Source: UBA2377 sp964525935 (GTDB taxonomy: Bacteria > Verrucomicrobiota > Verrucomicrobiia > Opitutales > Opitutaceae). From it: a DNA stretch of 64,000 bases. This document shows positions 8,920 to 17,280 of the stretch, piece by piece (position 1 is the stretch's first letter; every line of letters begins with the position of its first letter). The stretch is taken from positions 124,001 to 188,000 of the forward strand of contig CAZGJZ010000005.1 in assembly GCA_964525935.1 (NCBI GenBank), given 5' to 3'. Both the position numbers and the translations under genes were made by a program. The notes beneath the pieces are model-generated. The model saw nothing but the letters and a program-made list of their open reading frames with translations. It was not told where the DNA came from and did no database searches.

Positions 8920-10302
8920 ATGGGATTTTTTGATCGTCTTGCTGGCAAGAAAACCTCCTCCCCTGCCCCGGCCAATCCGGCGCCGGCTGCCGCGCCCTCA
9001 CCGGCGCCGGTGACGCCGACGGCTTCGGGCAATGTCATGCCGCGGCTCGTCGCTGCGCGCGAACTCCTCGAGGCCAAGGACCTGCCCGGCGCGCTCGCGA
9101 TTTACGAGGAAGTCCTCGCCGCGGCTGGCGACCGGGCCGATGTGCTCGTGACCGTCTCGGCCGATCTCGGCGTCAACGGCCACCTGCGCGAAATCGTCGA
9201 GCTCGTGGCCCCGCGTTACGATGCGGAAAAGCACGGCCCGGCGACCGGGCTGAATCTCCTCCAAGCCTACCTCGCCCTCCGCAACGCCGACGCCGCACAG
9301 CATGTGCTCGACATCCTCTTCGGGCTCGGCCGCCCCGAACTTGAGGAGCGGCTCTACGGTTTTTCCAACGCCATCGCCGAGCTGATCAATTCCGGGCAGG
9401 CGCCGTTGGGGGATGGAGCTGCGCCGGCTCCCGGCACCAGCGCGGTCCCGGAGCCGCCCAAGGTCAACGTCGTCAGCATCAGCAAGCCGATCTGGTTTTA
9501 CGGACTCGAAACCCTCGAAGGCGTGCTCCCGCCGAAAGCGCCCCGCGCACGCCGGATCGCCTTTGCCCAGCTCGCCACGCCCGGGCTCACCGATGCGGCC
9601 GAGCACGCGAAAAAGCCCGAGGACCAACTCGGCCGGCTCAGCCGGGCGCTGCCGCTCTGGCTCGCGGAGATCTTTTATTTTTCCCCGCACTACAACCCGT
9701 TTGCCGCCGTCGGCGTGATGAACGCGCCGGGCACGCCGGGGCACTATGCGATTTTTCCCGCGGAGTGGACCACCGACAACCTCCGCCAACTCGTCGACAG
9801 CGCGGAAGGCGGGCTGGACTACATCTTCACCGGTTCACTGCGCCAGCAGGCGGGCGACTGGGAACTCGTGCTGCGCCTGTGGGAAGTGAAGAAGTTTCGC
9901 GAGCGGAAGCAGTTTCTCGTCCGCTGGAATCCGGCCACCGCGGATGCCGAGCTGACCAAGCTGCAGGAAATGCTGCGCACTTTCATGGAATGGGCGCCCT
10001 ACCCCGCGGGCCAGGGCCTGGCCTTCGCGCCGGCCGTGCACCCGGCGGCGTGGCTGGAGGTGCTGGGCGCATCGACGGCGCTTTTTCTCGCGGACAAAAA
10101 ACTTCTCGCGCTGGACCAGCTCGCCGCGGTGCCGGCCGCGCTTGAGCACGCGGCCGAACAGGCGGCGGGCAGCGAGGCGAGTTCGCTCGCGTGGTTCACG
10201 CTGCGCGCCCGGGCGCGCCGGCTGGGCCTCGCGCCGGAGCCGCTGGGCGAGGCACTGGTCTTTAAGACGCCGCTGGTGGAGCAGGCCGCGACGGTGGTTT
10301 GA
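8920..10302 (+). CDS. TPR-like protein of unknown function
   Basis: The 460-residue product starts MGFFDRLAGKK, followed by a Pro/Ala-rich linker and helical repeats that look TPR-like (ARELLEAKDLPGALAIYEEVL, then a second unit near residue 100). The C-terminal two thirds has no motif I recognise. No signal peptide or membrane segment, so probably cytoplasmic. A TTG at 8908 is in frame, but ATG 8920 gives the compact start. It lies 71 bp after the nucleotidase/transglycosylase gene on the same strand. Confidence 0.75.
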   Translation: MGFFDRLAGKKTSSPAPANPAPAAAPSPAPVTPTASGNVMPRLVAARELLEAKDLPGALAIYEEVLAAAGDRADVLVTVSADLGVNGHLREIVELVAPRYDAEKHGPATGLNLLQAYLALRNADAAQHVLDILFGLGRPELEERLYGFSNAIAELINSGQAPLGDGAAPAPGTSAVPEPPKVNVVSISKPIWFYGLETLEGVLPPKAPRARRIAFAQLATPGLTDAAEHAKKPEDQLGRLSRALPLWLAEIFYFSPHYNPFAAVGVMNAPGTPGHYAIFPAEWTTDNLRQLVDSAEGGLDYIFTGSLRQQAGDWELVLRLWEVKKFRERKQFLVRWNPATADAELTKLQEMLRTFMEWAPYPAGQGLAFAPAVHPAAWLEVLGASTALFLADKKLLALDQLAAVPAALEHAAEQAAGSEASSLAWFTLRARARRLGLAPEPLGEALVFKTPLVEQAATVV

Positions 10303-10307
10303 ATTGT

Positions 10308-10335
10308 GGGCCCGGCCGCTGGTCGGGTCTGCAAT
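10308..10335. repeat. GGCCCGGCC-type palindromic repeat
   Basis: GGCCCGGCC-GCT-GGTCGGGTC forms a hairpin just after the TPR-like gene. Related copies occur at 30889-30914 and 37048-37078. It fills much of the 96-bp gap before the DAHP synthase gene. Confidence 0.6.
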
Positions 10336-10398
10336 CAGGCTATAATTCGTCGGTTTCCCAACCTTGCCCGAGCACAGGCTGGGCCTACAGTTGACCGA

Positions 10399-11454
10399 AT
10401 GCATCCGACTACCGCTGATCTTCGCATCCGTGCGACCAAGCCTTTGCCGGCGCCGGCAGCATTGGAGGCCGAGCTGCCGCTGAATGATACGGGTGCGACG
10501 CTGATCGCGCAGACGCGGCGCACGGTGGCGGGGATTGTCACGGGTGCCGATGACCGGCTGCTCGTGGTCGTGGGGCCGTGCTCCATTCACGATCCGGCGG
10601 CGGCGATCGAATACGCCGAGCGGTTGCGCGCGGTGGTGCCGTTGTATGCGGCCGACCTGCTCATCGTCATGCGCGTGTATTTTGAAAAGCCGCGCACGGT
10701 GGTCGGCTGGAAGGGCCTGATCAATGACCCGCACCTCGACGGCAGCTACGAGATCAACGCGGGGCTGCGGCTGGCGCGCAAACTGATGCTCGAGGTGACC
10801 GGGCTCGGCCTGCCGGTGGCGACGGAGTTTCTCGATACGACGCTCGGACAATATTACGCGGATCTCGTCTCCTGGGCCGCCATCGGCGCGCGCACGGTGG
10901 AGAGCCAGGTGCACCGCGAACTGGCCTCGGGCCTCTCGATGCCGGTGGGTTTCAAGAATCGCACCGATGGCGACCTGCAGGTGGCGATCGATGCGATCCG
11001 TTCGGCGCGGCATCCGCACTGGTTTCCATCGCTGACGCGCGAGGGCGCGCCGGCCGTCATGGGCACGACGGGCAACGAACACACGCACCTCGTGCTGCGC
11101 GGCGGCTCGCGCGGGCCGAATTTCTCGGCGACGGACGTGCGCGCGGCGGCGGCGCTATTGAGCAAGAACAAGCTCCCGCCGCACGTGATGGTGGACTGCA
11201 GCCACGCCAACAGCCTGAAGGACCCGGCGCGTCAGCCCGAGGTGGCGGCGGAGCTCGCGGCGCAAATCGCCGGCGGCGAGCGCGCCATCGCGGCGGTGAT
11301 GATCGAGAGCAACCTGCTCGCGGGCACGCAGGATTTTCAGGCGAAGCCCCTCGTTTATGGGCGCAGTATCACGGACGCATGCCTCGCGTGGGAAACGACG
11401 CTGCCGGTGCTCGCGCGGTTGGCGGAGGCAGTGCAGGCGCGGCGGGGGAAGTGA
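10399..11454 (+). CDS. 3-deoxy-7-phosphoheptulonate synthase (class I DAHP synthase)
   Basis: First step of the shikimate pathway: phosphoenolpyruvate plus erythrose 4-phosphate to DAHP. The 351 residues carry class I signatures: VVVGPCSIHDP, MRVYFEKPRTVVGWKGLINDPHLDGS, VATEFLD, FKNRTDGD and VMVDCSHANS. The start is ATG 10399, which removes 31 repeat-derived residues of the longer open frame from 10306. Whether it is Phe-, Tyr- or Trp-sensitive cannot be told from the sequence, so no aroF/G/H symbol is given. Confidence 0.94.
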   Translation: MHPTTADLRIRATKPLPAPAALEAELPLNDTGATLIAQTRRTVAGIVTGADDRLLVVVGPCSIHDPAAAIEYAERLRAVVPLYAADLLIVMRVYFEKPRTVVGWKGLINDPHLDGSYEINAGLRLARKLMLEVTGLGLPVATEFLDTTLGQYYADLVSWAAIGARTVESQVHRELASGLSMPVGFKNRTDGDLQVAIDAIRSARHPHWFPSLTREGAPAVMGTTGNEHTHLVLRGGSRGPNFSATDVRAAAALLSKNKLPPHVMVDCSHANSLKDPARQPEVAAELAAQIAGGERAIAAVMIESNLLAGTQDFQAKPLVYGRSITDACLAWETTLPVLARLAEAVQARRGK

Positions 11455-11460
11455 GTTTTA

Positions 11461-11574
11461 TTAACCACGAAGAGCACCAAGCGCACGAAGCCGGACCAGA
11501 GCGGAGTTAACCGCAAAGCACGCGAAGAGCGCAAAGATTCGATCCTTGGGGTTCTTGGTGCTCTTTGTGGTTTA
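11461..11574. repeat. Nine-base-period inverted repeat between DAHP synthase and rlmN
   Basis: Units such as CCACGAAGA and GCACCAAGC repeat every 9 bp at 11465-11491. A second array (CCGCAAAGC type) follows at 11510-11538, and the complementary array runs to 11574. The outer edges are TTAACCAC and GTGGTTTAA. The rlmN stop codon TAA (11574-11572, minus) is the right-hand edge. It lies between convergent genes and could act as a bidirectional terminator. Confidence 0.85.
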
Positions 11575-12720
11575 ATTTTTTTCCGCGACGGCGAGCTGGC
11601 CGCAGCCGGCGGCGATGTCGATGCCGCGGCGCTGGCGCACGCTGCTCGGCAGGGCGAACTCGTCCTTGAGGATTTTCTGGAAGCGGCGGGCGGCCTCGCT
11701 GTGCGTCGGCGTGCCGTCGTAACCGGCGGTGGGGTTGAGCGGGATCAGGTTTACCTGCGCGGGCAGGCCGCGGAGGAGTTCGCCGACGGCACGGGCGTCC
11801 GCGGCGGTGTCGTTTTTACCCTCGATGAGCGTCCACTCGTAAAAGATACGGCGGCCGGTGGTCTCGCTGTAGGTGCGGCAGGCGGCCATGAGTTCGTCGA
11901 GCGGCCATTTTTTGGCGGCGGGCACGAGCGCGGCGCGGCCGGTCTGGGTGGCGGAGTGCAGCGAAAGCGCGAGATGCACCGGGCGTTTTTCGGCGGCGAG
12001 GCGGAGGATGCCGGGCACGACGCCAACGGTGCTGAGGGTGATGCGCTCGGCGCCGAGCGAGAGCCCGTTGGGATCGCGGAGAATGTCCACGGCCTTCATG
12101 ACGGCGTCGTAGTTGTGGAGCGGTTCGCCCATGCCCATGAGGACGACGTTGCGGAGCCGGGCCGCGACCGGTTTGTAACCTAATAGGTTACATTCTGGTT
12201 TGGTCATCTTCCCGGTGAGCCGGGCGGGTTTGTCACCTATTGGGTTACAAATGGGTTGGGGGTGGAGGGCGCGGAGGGCGCGCTGCACGTGGACGGCCTG
12301 CGCGACGATTTCGCCGGGCGTGAGGTGGCGGGTGTAGCCCATCTGGCCGGTGGCGCAGAAGACGCAGCCCATCGCGCAGCCGACCTGCGAGCTGATGCAC
12401 GCGGTCGTGCGCCCGGTGTAGCGCATGAGGACGGTCTCGATTTTCTCCGCGTCGTCGAGGGCGAGCAGGTATTTGCGCGTGAAGCCGTCGCTGGAATCGG
12501 TTTCGAGCGCAATGCCGAGCACGCCCAGGCGCGTCTCGGCGGCGAGCCGCGTGCGGACCTTGGCGGGCAGCGCGGTCATCGCCGCGAGCGAGTCGACGCA
12601 CTCCCAGTAAAGATAGCGCCAAAGCCGCGCGACGTGCACCGGGCTGAACTCCCAGCGCGCAAAGAGCGCGGCGAGTTCCTCGCGGGTGAGGTCGTAGAGA
12701 TTAATGGGCGTGGCGGACAC
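11572..12720 (-). CDS. rlmN: 23S rRNA/tRNA adenine-C2 methyltransferase RlmN with an in-frame repeat insertion
   Basis: Radical-SAM enzyme methylating C2 of A2503 in 23S rRNA and A37 in some tRNAs. The GTG start at 12720 gives 382 residues; the frame is open further upstream, but that part overlaps the divergent gene. Key residues are present: ACISSQVGCAMGCVFC (the cluster CxxxCxxC and the upstream conserved Cys), MGMGEPLHNYD, and the C-terminal catalytic Cys in AAGCGQL. Residues about 153-187 are an extra peptide encoded by a palindromic element (12175-12248). Without it the protein is about 347 residues, the usual size. The site is a variable linker before RLRNVVLMGMGEP. Confidence 0.95.
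   Translation of the reverse strand: MSATPINLYDLTREELAALFARWEFSPVHVARLWRYLYWECVDSLAAMTALPAKVRTRLAAETRLGVLGIALETDSSDGFTRKYLLALDDAEKIETVLMRYTGRTTACISSQVGCAMGCVFCATGQMGYTRHLTPGEIVAQAVHVQRALRALHPQPICNPIGDKPARLTGKMTKPECNLLGYKPVAARLRNVVLMGMGEPLHNYDAVMKAVDILRDPNGLSLGAERITLSTVGVVPGILRLAAEKRPVHLALSLHSATQTGRAALVPAAKKWPLDELMAACRTYSETTGRRIFYEWTLIEGKNDTAADARAVGELLRGLPAQVNLIPLNPTAGYDGTPTHSEAARRFQKILKDEFALPSSVRQRRGIDIAAGCGQLAVAEKN
12175..12248. repeat. Double-palindrome element inside rlmN
   Basis: A 74-bp element with two 17-bp arms, GTAACCTAATAGGTTAC (12175-12191) and GTCACCTATTGGGTTAC (12232-12248). The arms are inverted copies of each other and each is itself nearly palindromic. Between them is a hairpin, CCCGG/CCGGG. 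It keeps the rlmN frame open and encodes CNPIGDK and CNLLGYK. A second copy with the same arms but a different core is at 17148-17220. Confidence 0.92.
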
Positions 12721-12802
12721 TACGCGGAGATAGGCGTTGCGCGGGGAAAAGACAGTTTTTTCCGGCGTTGCGGCGCCGGAGCGGCGGGTTTTGCCTGAAC
12801 GC

Positions 12803-13780
12803 ATGCAATACCGATCCCTCGGCACCAGCGACCTCAAGGTTTCGGAAATCAGCCTCGGATGCTGGACGATGGGCGGGCTCAACTGGGTCAACGGCACGCC
12901 CAACGGCTGGGCCAACGTCAACGAGGAGGAGATCGCGGTCGCGATCAAACGCGCGGTCGATGCCGGCGTGAACCATTTCGACAACGCCGACGTCTACGGC
13001 AACGGCAAGGCGGAGCGGATGCTGGCGCGCGTGCTCCGGCGGCTGGGGCTCAAGAGCGAGGATTTCGTGATTGCGACGAAGGTCGGGCATTTTCCGGGCA
13101 CCGCGGCGCATGCCTATGATCCGCTGCACATCCGCCAGCAGTGTGAGCAGTCGCTGCAGAACCTGGAGCGCGACTACATCGACCTCTATTATCTGCACCA
13201 CGGCGATTTCGGCCCCAAGGGCGAGTGGCTGCAGGGCGCGGCGGACGAACTCGACGCGCTAGTGGCCGAGGGCAAGGTGCGGCTGAAGGGCCAGAGTGCC
13301 TACAGCGAGGCGCATTTTACGCGCGCCGTGCCGGTGGTGCGCCCCATGGTGCTGCAATCGTGGGCCAATGCGCTCGCGCCCGACTTTATCCGGCCGGGCG
13401 GCGTCGTGCCCAAGCTGCTCGCGGACCACGGCATGTCGTTCGTGGCGTTCAGCCCGCTCGCGCAGGGATTGTTACTCGACAAGTTCAACCCCTCGAAACC
13501 GCCGCAGTTCGAGGAAGGCGACCACCGCCGCAACAGTTCGCGTTTCACGAGCGACCGGTTGCACGAGCTCAAGCCGAAGCTGGCGCAGTTGAAGGCGCGC
13601 TTCGGTGCGACGACGGAAGATCTGGCGGCGGTGGCGCAGCGCTACGTGCTCAACCACCTGAGCGTGGCGTGCGTGATCCCCGGCTTCCGCAACGAGCAGC
13701 AGGTGGCGTGCAATCTCGCCGGGAGCGACCGCCGCCTCAGCGCGGAGGATGTGGCGTTTATCGAGCGGGCGCTGGCGTGA
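12803..13780 (+). CDS. Aldo/keto reductase
   Basis: NADPH-dependent oxidoreductase of the aldo/keto reductase superfamily, 325 residues. It starts MQYRSLGTSDLKVSEISLG, has the catalytic-tetrad contexts HFDNADVYGNGKAE (Asp and Tyr), ATKVGHF (Lys) and LYYLHHGD (His), and the cofactor-binding end CVIPGFRNEQQV. The ATG at 12803 is preferred over an upstream in-frame codon because it begins the conserved barrel. Divergent from rlmN, with 82 bp between the starts. The substrate is unknown. It is not a close duplicate of the second aldo/keto reductase at 14646. Confidence 0.92.
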   Translation: MQYRSLGTSDLKVSEISLGCWTMGGLNWVNGTPNGWANVNEEEIAVAIKRAVDAGVNHFDNADVYGNGKAERMLARVLRRLGLKSEDFVIATKVGHFPGTAAHAYDPLHIRQQCEQSLQNLERDYIDLYYLHHGDFGPKGEWLQGAADELDALVAEGKVRLKGQSAYSEAHFTRAVPVVRPMVLQSWANALAPDFIRPGGVVPKLLADHGMSFVAFSPLAQGLLLDKFNPSKPPQFEEGDHRRNSSRFTSDRLHELKPKLAQLKARFGATTEDLAAVAQRYVLNHLSVACVIPGFRNEQQVACNLAGSDRRLSAEDVAFIERALA

Positions 13781-13819
13781 GGCGAGACGGGCGCAGCAAG
13801 CGGCGCCCGTCCATTCCGA

Positions 13820-14638
13820 TTACTTCAGCGAAGCGAGCGCGGCCGGGATGGGCACGGTCTGGCGCTTACGGTCGAGGAAGAAGTTGATCTCGGTGTAACC
13901 GGCGGATTGCAGGAGTTGCAGGGCGTCGGCGTAGTTGGCGGCGACGCGGTGCGTGACGTGGACATCGGCGCCGAGCACAACGGGAATGCCGCGGGCGCGC
14001 ATGAGCTGGAGGACGCGCGGGCCGGGGTTCATCTCGGGAATGGCTTTCTGGAGCCCGCTGGTGTTGAGCTCCATGGCCACGCCGGTTTTTGCGATGCGAT
14101 CGAGCGCGCGTTCGATGAAGGGCTGGATGCGGGCGAATTCCCAATCGCCCGGCGACTCGTTTTTCACGAGGTCGGGATGCGCGAGCGTGTCGAAGAGCCC
14201 GGTCTCGGCGGACTCGGCGAGGTGCTGAAAATAAGTCTGTTGGTAATCAAACCAATCGCCGCGGAAGAAACGCGCCTTGTATTCCGGAACCTGCATGTGC
14301 ACCGAGCCGAGCACGTGGTGCAACGGGTAGCGGGCGTGGAGTTTTTCCAGCCAGGGCTCGACGCCGGGATAGTAGTCGCTCTCGAGGCCGAGCCGCACAT
14401 CAACGCGGCCGGCGAATTTCTCCCGGGCGTCGGCGACGAGTTCCACGTAGCGGTCGTATTGCGCGGGCGTCATGCGCACGCTGGCGGAGATGCCGTCGGG
14501 CAGCGGACAGTGGCAGGTGAAGATGATGCCCTTCAGGCCGCGTTTCTCCGCCATCGCCGCGTATTCCACGGGCTCGCCGCTGGCGTGTTTGCAGAGCGGC
14601 GTGTGACTGTGGGATTCGTAGAGGAGCGGGACGGACAT
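13820..14638 (-). CDS. PHP-family histidinol-phosphatase-like protein
   Basis: The 272 residues belong to the polymerase/histidinol phosphatase metal-dependent hydrolases: ESHSHTPLCKHASG at the N-terminus, IIFTCHCPLPDG, LGLESDYYPG, HHVLGSVHM, and the late metal ligands in LGADVHVTHRV. This matches the HisJ/HisK type, which makes histidinol from histidinol phosphate. No other his genes are nearby, so the substrate is likely but not proven. It lies 7 bp downstream of an aldo/keto reductase gene on the same strand, probably one transcript. Confidence 0.85.
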   Translation of the reverse strand: MSVPLLYESHSHTPLCKHASGEPVEYAAMAEKRGLKGIIFTCHCPLPDGISASVRMTPAQYDRYVELVADAREKFAGRVDVRLGLESDYYPGVEPWLEKLHARYPLHHVLGSVHMQVPEYKARFFRGDWFDYQQTYFQHLAESAETGLFDTLAHPDLVKNESPGDWEFARIQPFIERALDRIAKTGVAMELNTSGLQKAIPEMNPGPRVLQLMRARGIPVVLGADVHVTHRVAANYADALQLLQSAGYTEINFFLDRKRQTVPIPAALASLK

Positions 14639-14645
14639 GATGGAC

Positions 14646-15533
14646 TCAGAGCAGCGCGGCGGCGGCGGCGTTGGCGCGGACTTGGGCGGGAGATTTGCAG
14701 CCGGGGATCACGGCGGTGACGGCGGGATTTTTCAGGCACCAGGCGAGCGCCCATTGCGCCATGGGCACGCCGGCGGGGACTTCGCTGGCGGCGATGCGCT
14801 GGACCTCGGCGAGTTTTTCGTCGCGGTCTTTTTTCATCCACGCCTCGCGCACGTCGCGGGCGGCGAAGGTCGCGCCGGGTTGATATTTGCCGGAGAGAAA
14901 TCCGCTGGCGAGCGGCACGCGGGCGAGCACGCCGAGGTGGTCGCGCGAGCAGGCGGGGAGCACGGCGGCCTCGGCCTCACGCTGGAGGCGGTTGTAGATG
15001 ACTTGGATCGTGGAGGCGCCGACGGCGGCGGCGCGCTCGGTCTGGTAGAGATTGGTCGGCGGGCTGATCGAGAGCCCGAGGTGGCGGATCTTGCCTTTGG
15101 CCTGCTCGCGCTTGAGGGCGTCCCAAAGGCCGGGGGTGTCGAACTCCTCGTCGGTGGCCGAGTGACACTGCAACAGGTCGATGTAGTCGGTGCGCAGGGC
15201 TTTGAGCGAGGCGTCGAGCTGGGCGGCGACGTCGGTCGCGTCGAAGTGCCGGCTGCGGTCGAAGTTTTCGTGGAAGTGGTGGCCGAACTTCGTGGCGACG
15301 ATCCATTTTTCGCGGTTTTGCGCGATAGCGTGGCCGATGAAGCGTTCCGACAGGTGGTCGCCGTAGCACTCGGCGGTGTCGATGAAGTTGATGCCGCAGT
15401 CCTGGGCCGCCGCCAGGATGGCGTCGACTTCGGGCTGGGTGAAATCGACGCCCCACTCGCCGCCGAACTGCCACGTGCCCACCCCGACGACGGAGATTTT
15501 CAGGCCGGTGCGGCCGAGGGTGCGGTAGTGCAT
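14646..15533 (-). CDS. Aldo/keto reductase
   Basis: A 295-residue aldo/keto reductase starting MHYRTLGRTGLKISVVGVG, with tetrad contexts INFIDTAECYGDHLSE, VATKFGHHF and IDLLQCHSA, and the end TAVIPGCKSPAQV. It precedes the PHP phosphatase gene by 7 bp, so the two are probably co-transcribed. The start is an ATG without a Shine-Dalgarno sequence. The family acts on sugars, aldehydes and ketones; no specific substrate can be assigned. Confidence 0.92.
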   Translation of the reverse strand: MHYRTLGRTGLKISVVGVGTWQFGGEWGVDFTQPEVDAILAAAQDCGINFIDTAECYGDHLSERFIGHAIAQNREKWIVATKFGHHFHENFDRSRHFDATDVAAQLDASLKALRTDYIDLLQCHSATDEEFDTPGLWDALKREQAKGKIRHLGLSISPPTNLYQTERAAAVGASTIQVIYNRLQREAEAAVLPACSRDHLGVLARVPLASGFLSGKYQPGATFAARDVREAWMKKDRDEKLAEVQRIAASEVPAGVPMAQWALAWCLKNPAVTAVIPGCKSPAQVRANAAAAALL

Positions 15534-15580
15534 GAGTTGCGGTGAGTGAACGCGGGTGAGAGTATGGCCTAAATGGAAAA

Positions 15581-15601
15581 GGGCGGGTCAGAGACCCGCC
15601 C
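15581..15601 (-). terminator. Hairpin terminator after the GH88 gene
   Basis: GGGCGGGTC and GACCCGCCC form a 9-bp perfect stem with a 3-base loop. Read leftward it is followed by TTTTCC, a plausible intrinsic terminator 16 bp after the GH88 stop. The sequence also resembles the GTAGCCGGG-type intergenic repeats elsewhere in the window. Confidence 0.6.
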
Positions 15602-15617
15602 TACTGGTTCGCGTTTC

Positions 15618-17030
15618 TTAGAAGAACGTGTGGTATTGGCCGCCAGCGAGACGCTGGATGAGGAGCGCGAGCTCCATCGCGTGGTAGTCGCCCCACATCG
15701 AGGATTCGCCGTTGGGGACCTTCTGGCCCTTGGCCACGTGATCCCAGCCGTTGGGGCGGTGATACACGCTGTGAAGGAGGAGGCCCTGGTGCTTCTTGTC
15801 GGTCGAGAGGTAAGGCTCGGCGAAGAGCGTGTTGGCGATGGTGAGGCCGGCTTGGTAATACTTTTTGCCGGCGGCCTTGTCGCCGTTGGCGAGGAGGTAG
15901 ATGCCGAGGCGGAGGAGGCCCTGCGCGGTGATGGCAGCGGCAGAGCTGTCCACGGGTTCGTGAGCGTTGTAGGGATCGGCGTTTTTCTTCGTGTAGTCGC
16001 CGAGCTTGTGGGTGTTGAGCGCGGTCGAATCCCAGTAAGGCACGCCGTCTTTCGCGGAGTAACCGTCGATGTAGTAATCGGCGGCGGCGCGGGCGGTCTC
16101 GAGGAAGAGCGTGGTCACGGCACGGCGGCCGCCGACGGCGTCGAGGTCGGCGCCCTTGACGGTCTCGAGGAACTCAAGCTGTTCGGCGTAGCCGCAGATG
16201 ATCCAGGCGGCGCCGCGGGTCCAGGTCGTGAAGGCCGAGTAGCCCTGCTGCGTGCTGGAGCAGCGGAACTGGCCGTCGTTGCGGTTGAAGATGGACTCGT
16301 GGGCGACGCGGCCGCGCACGTCGTAGCTGTCGCGACCCTGGCCGAAGAAGACGTTGAAGCGCGCGGTGGTGGCGGCGTGCTCGATGGCGCGGTGGAGGAG
16401 GTTGATGGGCTTGTCGCCCTCGCCCATCAGCACGTGGCCGAGCTGGTGCGCGACGACGAGCGAGCGCATGGAGCGGATCGTGTCGGAGAAGAGCGACTGC
16501 GGGCCGTTGAAGGAGTAAATGTAGCCGGAAGGAGCGACGCCGGGGGCGCCCGCGACGGGCGACCAGGGCTGCTTGGCGTTGGTGGGGGCGTAACGCGCGG
16601 CCTGCACGGCGCCGGAGGCCTTCAGCGCGATCTCGGTGTAGTCGAGCTCGTGCTGGTTGAAGGGAATCGCGCCCTCGAGCATGAGGCGGCGGAGATTGCC
16701 GTAAGTGGAGACGTTGTTGAAGCCGTGGTCATGCACGCCGACGTGCGAGACGTGCGATGCCATGTATTTGAGCGTCTTTTCGCGGCCGAGCTTGAGGAAG
16801 CTCTCGTCGCCCGTGGCGTCGTATTGGAGGAACGCCATGCCGAACTGGAAGCCCTGGGTCCACTCGGTCCACCCGCGCGAGGTGTATTTGCCGGCGACGG
16901 TGAAGACCGGGGTGCCCTTGGAGGAATCCCAGGCGGCGTCGATGGCGCGGATTTTCTGGCCGGCGAGTTCGAACAGGCGGGCGGTCTTTTTTTGGAGCTT
17001 TTGCGGTGTGAGCTTGGCGTCGATTTTCAT
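15618..17030 (-). CDS. Glycoside hydrolase family 88 (unsaturated uronyl hydrolase)
   Basis: The 470 residues match GH88/105-type enzymes, which remove unsaturated glucuronyl or galacturonyl residues left by polysaccharide lyases. Motifs are GWTEWTQGFQFGM, VHDHGFNN, TTWTRGAAWIICGYAE, EPVDSSAAAITAQGLL and the C-terminal SSMWGDYHAMELAL. No signal peptide is visible at the MKIDAKLTPQKL start, so it is probably cytoplasmic. No lyase or transporter is adjacent, so the target polymer is unknown. With the GH43 gene at 62417 it suggests growth on plant or algal polysaccharides. Confidence 0.87.
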   Translation of the reverse strand: MKIDAKLTPQKLQKKTARLFELAGQKIRAIDAAWDSSKGTPVFTVAGKYTSRGWTEWTQGFQFGMAFLQYDATGDESFLKLGREKTLKYMASHVSHVGVHDHGFNNVSTYGNLRRLMLEGAIPFNQHELDYTEIALKASGAVQAARYAPTNAKQPWSPVAGAPGVAPSGYIYSFNGPQSLFSDTIRSMRSLVVAHQLGHVLMGEGDKPINLLHRAIEHAATTARFNVFFGQGRDSYDVRGRVAHESIFNRNDGQFRCSSTQQGYSAFTTWTRGAAWIICGYAEQLEFLETVKGADLDAVGGRRAVTTLFLETARAAADYYIDGYSAKDGVPYWDSTALNTHKLGDYTKKNADPYNAHEPVDSSAAAITAQGLLRLGIYLLANGDKAAGKKYYQAGLTIANTLFAEPYLSTDKKHQGLLLHSVYHRPNGWDHVAKGQKVPNGESSMWGDYHAMELALLIQRLAGGQYHTFF

Positions 17031-17093
17031 AAAAACGAGTGACGCACGTTGCGACGTCCGACGGAGCTAAACAAGGGCGAAAAGCGGGAATGG

Positions 17094-17120
17094 GCCGCGG
17101 AGACGCGGAGGCATGGAGAA
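17094..17120 (+). repeat. Single-sided nine-base repeat (CGCGGAGA type)
   Basis: CCGCGGAGA, CGCGGAGGC and ATGGAGAAA follow at 9-bp period upstream of the GH88 gene. It is a variant of the nine-base repeats seen at other gene borders, here without the inverted partner. Confidence 0.55.
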
Positions 17121-17147
17121 AACCTCGGGCGTGGGGCACGGCAGAAT

Positions 17148-17220
17148 GTAACCCAATAGGTTACAAATGGGTTTTGGCAGAGTGCCGCGGCCAAAATGAA
17201 ATTGTCACCTATTGGGTTAC
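17148..17220. repeat. Second copy of the double-palindrome element
   Basis: Arms GTAACCCAATAGGTTAC (17148-17164) and GTCACCTATTGGGTTAC (17204-17220) match the element inside rlmN. The 39-bp core differs and forms its own stem, TTTTGGC/GCCAAAA. This copy lies in the gap between the GH88 gene and marC, 60 bp before the marC-like start. The left arm can also be read as CNPIGYK, so the element is coding-compatible in this frame too. Confidence 0.9.
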
Positions 17221-17280
17221 AAACGGGCTGGCGGCGCCGGGCTTGCGCGGCGGGAGGGAACGGGGATACTCGGGCGCATC

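Noticed and set aside
12160..12264. rlmN as a broken pseudogene
   Set aside because: The frame is continuous through the element and all catalytic cysteines are intact on both sides.
12803..15533. The two aldo/keto reductase genes as a recent tandem duplication
   Set aside because: They are on opposite strands and share only family motifs.
15573..17042. A 489-codon open frame on the plus strand
   Set aside because: Antisense to the GH88 gene; no recognisable domain.
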